64,000 nt of DNA from assembly GCA_963972425.1 (NCBI GenBank), contig CAXAUF010000009.1:1-64000 (forward strand), read 5' to 3'. The notes below the pieces were generated by a model. That model was not told the origin of the DNA. It made no database searches and was given only the letters and a program-made list of their open reading frames with translations. Shown here piece after piece: positions 9,890 to 16,673 of the stretch. Each line of letters opens with the position of its first letter. The stretch's first letter is position 1. The DNA comes from Algorimicrobium sp002414705 (GTDB lineage: Bacteria > Bacteroidota > Bacteroidia > Flavobacteriales > Flavobacteriaceae). Both the position numbers and the translations under genes were made by a program.

Positions 9890-11068
9890 CTATTTAGTGG
9901 CTTTTCGCCTTGCCTTTTCCTTTTTAATAAGCATGAGTTCACGCCCTGTTTGTCCTGCAACCGATGTGTTTTCTTCTGCACGCCTAATTAAATAAGGCAT
10001 CACATCTTTTACAGGTCCAAATGGCACATATTTAGCAACATTGTAGCCTTTGTGTGCTAGGTTGAAACTTATATTATCACTCATGCCAAACAACTGACCA
10101 AACCAAACGCGGTTATCCGTATTCTCAATGCCTTTATCTTGCATTAACTGCATAACCATATAACTACTTAATTCGTTATGTGTTCCTACAAACACCGAGA
10201 TATCAGACAGATTATTTAGGATATATTTTGCCGCAGCATTGAAGTTTTCATCGGTTGCTAATTTACTTTCACAAATGGGTGTTGGATATCCTTTAGTAAG
10301 CGCACGTTCATGTTCTTTTTCCATATAGGCACCACGAACTATTTTATAACCCAAATAAAACCCTTCTTTTTTAGCAATTTCATGTTGGGTTTTTAAAAAA
10401 TCTAATCGATCATGTCGGTACATCTGCAACGTATTATAAACAATCGTAACATCTTTATTGTACTTACGCATCATATCAGTAACTAATTCATCAACCGCGT
10501 CTTGAATCCAACTTTCTTCCGCGTCAATTAAAATTTCTACATCTTTTTCTTTTCCTAATTTGCAAACCGCATCATAGCGCGCAACCACTCTACTCCATTC
10601 ATCCTGCTCTATTTCTGTAAGTGGTTGACCTTCATTTATTTTTTGATATAAGGCAAACCTTCCAAAACCAGTAGGTTTAAATACAGCAATAGGCATAGCT
10701 TTCCTATCATCCGAAAAACGAATAATTTTTAAGGTTTTCTCCATGGCACCATCAAAATGTGCTTCAGTTTCTTTTCCTTCAACAGAATAATCTAAAACCG
10801 AACTCACACCTTTGGTAAACATATCATCTATTACAGGTAAACAATCGTCTTCATTGACACCACCGCAAAAATGATCAAAAACAGTCGCACGAATAATACC
10901 TTCTACAGGTAAATGCGCCTTTAAAGCAAAATGGGTAAGAGTTGTCCCCACCTTTACAAAAGTCTCATTTGATATCATATTGAATAAAAAATGCGCGCGA
11001 TTTAACTCCTTATTACTCTTTAGTTGAAAAGCAATTTCAGTGTTATCAAATATTTTTAAATGCTCCAT
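9890..11068 (-). CDS. Proline dehydrogenase (PRODH)
   Basis: 392 residues, the size of the monofunctional FAD enzyme. Motifs include GYKIVRGAYMEKEHERA (substrate and flavin contacts) and the C-terminal PYLIRRAEENTSV, in which the paired arginines bind the proline carboxylate. It oxidises proline to 1-pyrroline-5-carboxylate and passes electrons to quinone. No P5C dehydrogenase is in the window. It is divergent from aroB, and TATCTTTG lies 18 bases upstream of the ATG on its strand as a likely -7 box. Confidence 0.9.
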   Translation of the reverse strand: MEHLKIFDNTEIAFQLKSNKELNRAHFLFNMISNETFVKVGTTLTHFALKAHLPVEGIIRATVFDHFCGGVNEDDCLPVIDDMFTKGVSSVLDYSVEGKETEAHFDGAMEKTLKIIRFSDDRKAMPIAVFKPTGFGRFALYQKINEGQPLTEIEQDEWSRVVARYDAVCKLGKEKDVEILIDAEESWIQDAVDELVTDMMRKYNKDVTIVYNTLQMYRHDRLDFLKTQHEIAKKEGFYLGYKIVRGAYMEKEHERALTKGYPTPICESKLATDENFNAAAKYILNNLSDISVFVGTHNELSSYMVMQLMQDKGIENTDNRVWFGQLFGMSDNISFNLAHKGYNVAKYVPFGPVKDVMPYLIRRAEENTSVAGQTGRELMLIKKEKARRKATK

Positions 11069-11085
11069 ACTTATTGAAAATTAAG

Positions 11086-11093
11086 CAAAGATA
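11086..11093 (-). promoter_or_regulatory. -7 promoter box for proline dehydrogenase
   Basis: On the - strand the sequence reads TATCTTTG, a full match to TAnnTTTG, giving a predicted transcript start roughly 10 bases before the ATG at 11068. No convincing TTG is seen at the -33 distance. Confidence 0.45.
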
Positions 11094-11162
11094 ATTATCA
11101 TTCAGCTACTTTTTTATAAAAAAAACACCTTATTTTACCTTTTATTTTTTCTAGTAATTATT

Positions 11163-12221
11163 ATGAAATCTATACAAACACAATATTATCCAATTCACTT
11201 TAATTCAAATTGTTACACAGCTTTAAATGCGCATTTAAAACTAGCAAACTATTCAACTATATTTATTTTAGTAGATGAAAACACACACAATATGTGTTTA
11301 CCCAAGTTTTTACAGGCTGTAGAAACAACTTGTACAATTGAAATTATAGAAATAGAATCTGGCGAAGAAAACAAAACTATTGAAACTTGTACTGGTGTTT
11401 GGAATGTACTTTCAGAATTAGGAGCCGACCGAAAAAGCCTTATCCTAAATTTAGGAGGTGGTGTTGTAACCGATTTAGGAGGTTTTGTAGCTTCTACATT
11501 TAAACGTGGTATTAACTACATAAATGTTCCAACCTCTTTATTAGCCATGGTTGATGCTTCTATAGGTGGAAAAACTGGTGTAGATTTAGGGCATTTAAAA
11601 AATCAGATTGGTGTTATTAATTCTGGTGAAATGGTACTAATTGATACCAGTTTTTTAGAAACTCTTCCAGAAAACCAAGTGCGATCTGGATTGGCTGAAA
11701 TGCTTAAACATGGTTTAATTTACAATCGTGAGTATTGGAATAAATTTACTACAAATGACGCTTTAAATTATGATGAATTAATTTATGAATCGGTAGTAAT
11801 CAAAAATAACATTGTTACCCAAGATCCGTTAGAGGAAAACTTACGGAAAACGCTAAACTACGGTCACACGTTAGGTCATGCTATTGAATCCTACTTTTTA
11901 AGCCACCCAGAAAAAGAGACGCTTTTACATGGTGAAGCAGTTGCAATAGGCATGATACTAGCCAATTATATTTCAACAGAATTGACTGGATTTTCTAAAG
12001 TAGAAAACGACACTATAAAAACTATAATTAAAACTATTTTTGGCGAAGTCACTGTGCTTCCCTCCGATTATGAACCAATAATTGAACTTCTCAAATACGA
12101 TAAGAAAAACGAGCATGGCAACATTAATTTTGTGCTTCTAGAGGACATGGGGAAACCAAAAGTTAATTGTCAAGTTAGTAATGACATCATCATTAAAGCA
12201 TTTGAATATTACAAAGCATAA
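11163..12221 (+). CDS. aroB: 3-dehydroquinate synthase
   Basis: 352 residues, full length. It converts DAHP to 3-dehydroquinate, the second step of the shikimate pathway, using NAD and a divalent metal. The NAD-binding LNLGGGVVTDLGGF is at about 96-108, the conserved PTSLLAMVDASIGGKTGVD follows at 123-141, and the metal ligands fit GLAEMLKHG, NYGHTLGHAIE and LLHGEAVAIGM. The gene is alone on its strand here, convergent with the DinB gene four bases later. A second pathway gene, aroC, is elsewhere in this window. Confidence 0.96.
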   Translation: MKSIQTQYYPIHFNSNCYTALNAHLKLANYSTIFILVDENTHNMCLPKFLQAVETTCTIEIIEIESGEENKTIETCTGVWNVLSELGADRKSLILNLGGGVVTDLGGFVASTFKRGINYINVPTSLLAMVDASIGGKTGVDLGHLKNQIGVINSGEMVLIDTSFLETLPENQVRSGLAEMLKHGLIYNREYWNKFTTNDALNYDELIYESVVIKNNIVTQDPLEENLRKTLNYGHTLGHAIESYFLSHPEKETLLHGEAVAIGMILANYISTELTGFSKVENDTIKTIIKTIFGEVTVLPSDYEPIIELLKYDKKNEHGNINFVLLEDMGKPKVNCQVSNDIIIKAFEYYKA

Positions 12222-12225
12222 TTAA

Positions 12226-12741
12226 TTACAAATAGCGTTCTTTTATAACATCTATATGATGCTTTTCATGTCCAATTAGAATAAAACCAACAGCACGGAC
12301 AGACATTTCAGCGTTACTAGCCACACCAATCTGTTCTAACATTTTTTTGGTAAAACTGCTAAATAATGCAATGCTAGATTCGCGTAAATCTAAATAATCA
12401 TTTAATAATTGTTCTCGCGTGCGTCTATTTGCAACGCTTGCCAAGACATAGTCATCTTGCTCAAAACCTGGCAAAGGTGTTTTATCTTGACGCGCAAAAC
12501 GCAATGCACGATATACAAAAACATGTTCTGTATCTATTAGGTGTTGCAAAATTTCTTTAATAGTCCATTTACCTTCAGCATAACGATATTCTAATTTATC
12601 TTCTGGTATAGACTCAAAAAAAGCTTTCGTATTTAACATACTTTGCTCCAAACCAATTAACAAACTTAATTCCCCTCCTTTTTTAACGTAATTAGCATAA
12701 AAGGATGCGTATTCTGTATCAGGTATTTCTTTTGCAAACAT
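12226..12741 (-). CDS. DinB-superfamily protein
   Basis: 171 residues. The four-helix DinB fold is indicated by KWTIKEILQHLIDTEHVFVYRALRFAR and GHEKHHIDVIKERYL; the metal triad is probably H67, H158 and H162. Bacteroidota have many such proteins and most have no assigned substrate; some relatives are thiol-dependent transferases that use bacillithiol, which is compatible with bshA in this window but is only a suggestion. It is downstream of the Lrp gene but separated from it by a clear terminator, so it is probably transcribed alone. Confidence 0.85.
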   Translation of the reverse strand: MFAKEIPDTEYASFYANYVKKGGELSLLIGLEQSMLNTKAFFESIPEDKLEYRYAEGKWTIKEILQHLIDTEHVFVYRALRFARQDKTPLPGFEQDDYVLASVANRRTREQLLNDYLDLRESSIALFSSFTKKMLEQIGVASNAEMSVRAVGFILIGHEKHHIDVIKERYL

Positions 12742-12760
12742 AAATTTTTATTTAAAAGTA

Positions 12761-12789
12761 CTAAAAAAAGCGCTTCTATCAAGAAGCGC
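12761..12789 (-). terminator. Rho-independent terminator of the Lrp gene
   Basis: A perfect 8-base-pair stem GCGCTTCT / AGAAGCGC with a 4-base loop (12770-12789) is followed on the - strand by a run of seven T. It lies 29 bases past the stop of the Lrp-family gene. Confidence 0.8.
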
Positions 12790-12817
12790 CTCTAGTTTTT
12801 AACTTTTCGTGAAAAGC

Positions 12818-13297
12818 TTACATATTATTAAAAATGGAATGCATTAAACGTTTTTTATCGTTTAAACTTTCCTCAAGTGATATCATGGTTTCGGTTCGGT
12901 AAACTCCTTCAATATCATCAATCATAAAAATAACATCTTTAGCATGCTCCGTATTTTTAGCGCGTATTTTACAAAACACATTAAACTTACCTGTTGTAAT
13001 ATGAGCAACTGTAACATAAGGAATTTCGTTAATGCGCTCTAATACAAATTTGGTTTGCGATGTTTTTTGAAGAAAAACGCCAACATACGCAATAAATGCA
13101 TATCCCAATTTCTTATAATCCAATGTTAAGGATGACCCTTTAATAATACCAGCTTCTTCCATTTTTTTTACACGAACATGAACTGTTCCAGCTGAAATAA
13201 CTAATTTTTTTGCAATATCCGTGAAAGGAACACGTGTGTTATCAATCAACATATCAAGGATTTGATGATCTATATCGTCTAATTTAAATTTTGCCAT
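12818..13297 (-). CDS. Lrp/AsnC-family transcriptional regulator
   Basis: 159 residues from the ATG at 13297 (MAKFKLDD). The N-terminal winged helix-turn-helix is IDHQILDMLIDNTRVPFTDIAKK with recognition part VISAGTVHVRVKKMEEAGII; the C-terminal half is an AsnC/RAM ligand domain (YAFIAYVGVFL ... VTVAHITTGKFNVFCKIRA). The frame is open farther upstream, but that stretch overlaps the predicted promoter and would add non-conserved residues, so the shorter form is preferred. Regulators of this family usually respond to an amino acid; its target is not evident. Confidence 0.92.
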   Translation of the reverse strand: MAKFKLDDIDHQILDMLIDNTRVPFTDIAKKLVISAGTVHVRVKKMEEAGIIKGSSLTLDYKKLGYAFIAYVGVFLQKTSQTKFVLERINEIPYVTVAHITTGKFNVFCKIRAKNTEHAKDVIFMIDDIEGVYRTETMISLEESLNDKKRLMHSIFNNM

Positions 13298-13322
13298 TAT
13301 TTTGATTTCTTTAAATAAAACA

Positions 13323-13330
13323 CAAAAATA
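13323..13330 (-). promoter_or_regulatory. -7 promoter box for the Lrp regulator
   Basis: The - strand reads TATTTTTG, matching TAnnTTTG, 26 bases upstream of the ATG at 13297. A TTG lies on the same strand at 13359-13357, a slightly long spacing of 26. The position supports the shorter start for the gene. Confidence 0.4.
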
Positions 13331-13362
13331 AGACAATAATTTTAAATTATCCCTATCAAAAA

Positions 13363-14502
13363 TTAAGATTCAGGCAGTAATAATGAATATTTTTCATTAT
13401 TTATGATAACGAAATCGTTATCGCTTCCTAGTTGCAAAGGCGAATGATTGACATTTAAAACCTTAAAATGATTAGCGTCATATTCTTTATGACCAAAAAA
13501 ACCATCTAGCCTCTCAATTTTTTCAATTTTTGGCACAAAATGAATTGTATTATCTATCAATCTTTCCTGATACAGAATACCAATATCCAAAATGAAACCT
13601 TCATGCGAAGCGTTTCTTATTATTATATCCAAAAAACTTATACCATTTCGAGGTATTTGAAGATAATCCTGATACCCTTTTCCTGTTAATTCTTTTTCCG
13701 AAATAACATTAAAAGCCCTCATTAGAGCTTTATATATAAGTGCTCGTGTTATTTCTCGACTGTAATCGTTAGGGTAATGACCAGCCTCAAATAACACCGT
13801 TGCTACTCCTAAACTCTGAAAGGTATCGCCAACACAGTTAATATTATAACCATCATCGTATAATGCGATTTGATTTGGTATATATTCCTGTAAATCATTA
13901 TAAATTTCAGCAATAAGCTCCATGGCTATTTTTCGTGTTTTAGTAATAGTTCGTTCCGTATTTTCGGAAGGAGACAAAAACGATACGGTTGCAGATTTTG
14001 AAGTATTTTCAACACTATAAATTGTACGTTGACCATGCAGGTTGAAACAAAAATCTGGTTTAAATCTATCAAAGCAATCACGTAACACATTACTTTCTGG
14101 TTGAGTTAATGCTTGTGCATCACGATTTAAATCTACGTGATTAGCATTAAATCGCGTGTAAACTTCTGCTCCATCTGGATTTAAAATAGGAATTATCAAA
14201 AAAGTGCATGCTTCTAAAATTGCATCTTGATTTTTAAATGTGTTTAAAACATCAAAAAGAGCTTTGGTAGTTGTAGATTCATTTCCGTGCATTTGAGACC
14301 AAATCAAAATGCGTTTTTTTCCAGTTCCTAATTTTACAGAATAGATAATTCGCTTTTCAACCGACATTCCTTCAGCCGAAACCGAAGCGTTTTTTGGTAA
14401 GTTTTTAAGCAACGGTTCAATCATAGAATTGGTAATATACCGTCCAGATAATTGGGTTTCTTTATAAGGATTTAATGCTGTTTCTAAAGCGTTCTGATAC
14501 AT
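13363..14502 (-). CDS. M14-family zinc carboxypeptidase
   Basis: 379 residues without an obvious signal peptide, so probably cytoplasmic. Zinc ligands are H72 and E75 (SQMHGNEST) and H156 (CFNLHGQ); substrate residues N126-R127 are in HVDLNRDAQ and the catalytic glutamate is E239 in VLFEAGHYPND. The family covers carboxypeptidases, succinylglutamate desuccinylases and murein-peptide amidases, so the substrate may be a cell-wall peptide or an acyl amino acid. It is divergent from an XRE-family regulator, and its own -7 box lies inside a palindrome repeated in the shared upstream region. Confidence 0.88.
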   Translation of the reverse strand: MYQNALETALNPYKETQLSGRYITNSMIEPLLKNLPKNASVSAEGMSVEKRIIYSVKLGTGKKRILIWSQMHGNESTTTKALFDVLNTFKNQDAILEACTFLIIPILNPDGAEVYTRFNANHVDLNRDAQALTQPESNVLRDCFDRFKPDFCFNLHGQRTIYSVENTSKSATVSFLSPSENTERTITKTRKIAMELIAEIYNDLQEYIPNQIALYDDGYNINCVGDTFQSLGVATVLFEAGHYPNDYSREITRALIYKALMRAFNVISEKELTGKGYQDYLQIPRNGISFLDIIIRNASHEGFILDIGILYQERLIDNTIHFVPKIEKIERLDGFFGHKEYDANHFKVLNVNHSPLQLGSDNDFVIINNEKYSLLLPES

Positions 14503-14517
14503 CTGTAAATTTGTTAT

Positions 14518-14532
14518 GTTACAAAGGTAAAC
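14518..14532. promoter_or_regulatory. Putative operator A, overlapping the peptidase promoter
   Basis: GTTACAAAGGTAAAC is a near-palindrome. In its - strand reading it contains TACCTTTG (14529-14522), a full match to TAnnTTTG, 20 bases upstream of the peptidase ATG at 14502. Twelve of 13 bases match the other two palindromes in this region when they are read in the opposite orientation. Confidence 0.5.
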
Positions 14533-14541
14533 AATTACTTA

Positions 14542-14556
14542 TTTACATTTGTAAAC
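14542..14556. promoter_or_regulatory. Putative operator B
   Basis: TTTACATTTGTAAAC: half-sites TTTAC and GTAAA separated by four bases. The first 14 bases are identical to operator C 213 bases away. It contains TACATTTG on the + strand but no gene start follows closely, which favours a protein-binding role over a promoter role for this copy. Confidence 0.45.
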
Positions 14557-14733
14557 ATTAGAAAATAGGGAATTGTTTAATAATGTATACAATTAGCCTA
14601 ACGAATCAGTATGTTTATGTATATAAAAACAAGCTTATTTAATAATTGGTATCAAATAATTGTATTTCAGTATTTTAAACACACCTAACGAAAGCTATAC
14701 ATTAATATTACAGACGATAATACTAGAATTATA

Positions 14734-14769
14734 TTGGGTATGACGCAAATAATATTTACATTTGTAAAA
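14734..14769 (+). promoter_or_regulatory. Promoter of the XRE regulator with embedded operator C
   Basis: TTG at 14734-14736, a 20-base spacer, and TACATTTG at 14757-14764 match the Bacteroidota -33/-7 arrangement. The -7 box is embedded in TTTACATTTGTAAA (14755-14768), the same palindrome as operator B. The regulator ATG is at 14796, so a leader of about 25 bases is predicted and bound regulator would block its own promoter. Confidence 0.6.
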
Positions 14770-14795
14770 GTAATTTACAGCAGCAACAGTTTACA

Positions 14796-15203
14796 ATGAT
14801 AAACAGCTCCGAATTTTCAAAACGTCTAGAAAAAGTCATCAAATTTCATGATGAAACCGCCTCCTCTTTTGCTGAAAAAGTAGGTGTGCAACGCTCGAGC
14901 ATTTCACATATTTTGTCTGGCAGAAATAAACCAAGTTTGGATTTTGTTATGAAAGTTTTAGAAGCTTTTCCAGATGTAGAATTATATTGGTTGCTAAATG
15001 GCAAAGGAACGTTTCCAAAATCTGAAGCGAAATCTGCAACTCCTCCAACATCAAATACAAATCAAGAGAAACTTGAATCAATTGAAAAACCGACTAGACA
15101 GCTTTCAGAGAGTTTAAAATCATTTCCAATTAATCACAACAAAGAAATTGATAGAATTGTAATTTTCTTTAAAGATGGAACATTTCAAAACTTCAATAAT
15201 TAA
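14796..15203 (+). CDS. Small XRE-family helix-turn-helix regulator
   Basis: 135 residues. Residues 7-65 form an HTH_3 domain (FSKRLEKVIKFHDETASSFAEKVGVQRSSISHILSGRNKPSL), closely followed by VELYWLLNGKG, a pattern common in phage-repressor-like regulators. The rest (about 75-135) is a low-complexity Ser/Thr/Pro linker and a short C-terminal IDRIVIFFKDGTFQNF strand pair of unknown function. It is divergent from the M14 peptidase and the shared region carries repeated palindromes that are natural candidates for its binding sites, which suggests autoregulation. Confidence 0.82.
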   Translation: MINSSEFSKRLEKVIKFHDETASSFAEKVGVQRSSISHILSGRNKPSLDFVMKVLEAFPDVELYWLLNGKGTFPKSEAKSATPPTSNTNQEKLESIEKPTRQLSESLKSFPINHNKEIDRIVIFFKDGTFQNFNN

Positions 15204-15267
15204 AAAAGTATTTGTTCTTTTTCAAATAAATCATTCTCAAGACCTGTGGCATTATCATAATGTTTCT

Positions 15268-15275
15268 TAATTTTG
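15268..15275 (+). promoter_or_regulatory. -7 promoter box for the lipoprotein-TerC pair
   Basis: TAATTTTG matches TAnnTTTG and lies 15 bases before the ATG at 15291, giving a very short leader. No clear TTG is seen at the -33 distance. Confidence 0.4.
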
Positions 15276-15290
15276 TTGTAAACCCGAATT

Positions 15291-15659
15291 ATGAAACCCA
15301 TTACATGCCTTTTATTCGTTCTTTTTGTTAGTTGTTATCAGGTAGAACGTCAGTGTTCAGATTATCAGACTGGCACATACACAAGCAGTATAACTATAAA
15401 TGACTCTACCTATCATTCTGTTTTTACAAGAACCAGAGATTTGCAAGTAGAAACTTATCAAGGTCATGTAGACTCTACAACTGTGCGATGGATAAATGAT
15501 TGTGAAGTTGTTTTTAGAACGATAAATCCTAAAAACATGCAGGAACGAAAGGATATTCACCTTAAAATATTAACAACAACCGATTCTACTTATAATTTTG
15601 AATATTCGTATGTTGGTGAAAAAATAAAACAAAAAGGAACCGCAAAACGCATAAATTAA
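15291..15659 (+). CDS. Predicted lipoprotein of unknown function
   Basis: 122 residues. The N-terminus (MKPITCLLFVLFVSCYQ) is a short lipoprotein signal with the lipobox FVSC, so the mature protein probably sits at the outer membrane facing the periplasm. The mature part is rich in Thr/Ser and beta-type patterns (SITINDSTYHSVFTRTRDLQVETY), ending in KGTAKRIN. I do not recognise a characterised family. Its stop is one base before the TerC ATG, so both are likely cotranscribed. Confidence 0.7.
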   Translation: MKPITCLLFVLFVSCYQVERQCSDYQTGTYTSSITINDSTYHSVFTRTRDLQVETYQGHVDSTTVRWINDCEVVFRTINPKNMQERKDIHLKILTTTDSTYNFEYSYVGEKIKQKGTAKRIN

Positions 15660-15660
15660 C

Positions 15661-16455
15661 ATGTTAGACTTCCTATTTACTAGCGATGCCATCATGGCAT
15701 TATTAACCTTAACGTTTCTGGAAATTATTCTTGGAATAGATAATATTGTTTTTATATCTATTGCAGCAAACAAACTACCCGAAAATCAACGTTCTAAAGC
15801 AACAAACATTGGTTTACTTTTAGCAATGATACAACGTATTATTCTGTTGTTTTTTGTTAGCTTTCTTGTAGGTCTTTCAGAACCTTTCTACACCATAGAA
15901 GCCAATTGGCTTTCAGTTGGCATTAGCTGGCAAGCTATTATTTTATTTGGTGGTGGTTTATTTTTAATTTACAAAAGCACCTCTGAAATTCGTGAAAAAG
16001 TTGAAGACCCAAGTCATGATGAAGATGAAGTTAAAAGCAAAAAAATTAAATCGCTTGGACAAGCCGTTGTGCAAATCATAATAATTGATTTTATATTTTC
16101 AATAGATTCTATTTTAACTGCTGTTGGTATGACGAATGGCTTACATGAAAACCATAATTATACATTGGTATTAATGATAATTGCTGTCATGATTTCAATA
16201 GGCATTATGATTGGATTTGCTAATCCTATCCGAAAATTTATTGACACACATCCAAGTGTGCAATTACTTGGTTTAGCATTCTTAATATTGATTGGTTTTA
16301 TGCTAATTACTGAAGCCGCACATTTATCTCACACTGAATTTTTTGGTAAAACGGTTGGCGCTATTCCTAAAGGTTATTTGTATTTTGCTATTGCTTTCTC
16401 CTTATTTGTGGAGTTTTTAAACTTTCGGATTACAAAGAAGAAAAAGAAAAAATAA
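15661..16455 (+). CDS. TerC-family integral membrane protein
   Basis: 264 residues with about seven transmembrane helices. The signature acidic helices are LEIILGIDNIVFISIAANKL near residues 20-39 and IIDFIFSIDSILTAVGMTNG near 140-160. Family members are linked to tellurite resistance and to manganese export or metal loading of secreted proteins; which applies here is unknown. The protein ends in a lysine run (ITKKKKKK), a cytoplasmic tail. It follows the lipoprotein gene after a single base. Confidence 0.9.
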   Translation: MLDFLFTSDAIMALLTLTFLEIILGIDNIVFISIAANKLPENQRSKATNIGLLLAMIQRIILLFFVSFLVGLSEPFYTIEANWLSVGISWQAIILFGGGLFLIYKSTSEIREKVEDPSHDEDEVKSKKIKSLGQAVVQIIIIDFIFSIDSILTAVGMTNGLHENHNYTLVLMIIAVMISIGIMIGFANPIRKFIDTHPSVQLLGLAFLILIGFMLITEAAHLSHTEFFGKTVGAIPKGYLYFAIAFSLFVEFLNFRITKKKKKK

Positions 16456-16507
16456 TTTACAGTACGTTTCTAATTTCAAAAAAAAATCCTGAACAAATGT
16501 CTACGTT

Positions 16508-16666
16508 ATGAAAAAAGTAAGTCCAAAAGTTTTATATCTTATATCTACGGGTTTAATTTTAACCTCTATTTTCTTCAAGGAACACACACCTCTGCTCTAC
16601 TATACATGTATAATTGGTGGACTTTTAGCGTTTCTTATTGCAGCCTCGTCCTATTTTAGAAACTAG
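16508..16666 (+). CDS. Small two-helix membrane protein (52 residues)
   Basis: Not a standard-length gene but supported: ATG at 16508, 52 codons, TAG at 16664-16666. The protein starts MKKVSPKVLYLISTG and has two hydrophobic segments (about 8-23 and 30-47) separated by FFKEHTP, ending SSYFRN. It fits exactly between TerC (52 bases upstream) and the convergent parC (stop 7 bases downstream) and leaves no other reading frame there. Function unknown. Confidence 0.6.
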   Translation: MKKVSPKVLYLISTGLILTSIFFKEHTPLLYYTCIIGGLLAFLIAASSYFRN

Positions 16667-16673
16667 CTATTTA

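Noticed and set aside
9881..9896. TAAATA-AGCC-TATTTA inverted repeat over the stops of the Wzc-like and proline dehydrogenase genes
   Set aside because: Six-base AT-rich arms with no T run; not a convincing terminator.
15291..15659. Possible label of this lipoprotein as a topoisomerase component because of its location near parC
   Set aside because: It has a lipobox and no topoisomerase motif; only its neighbourhood would suggest it.
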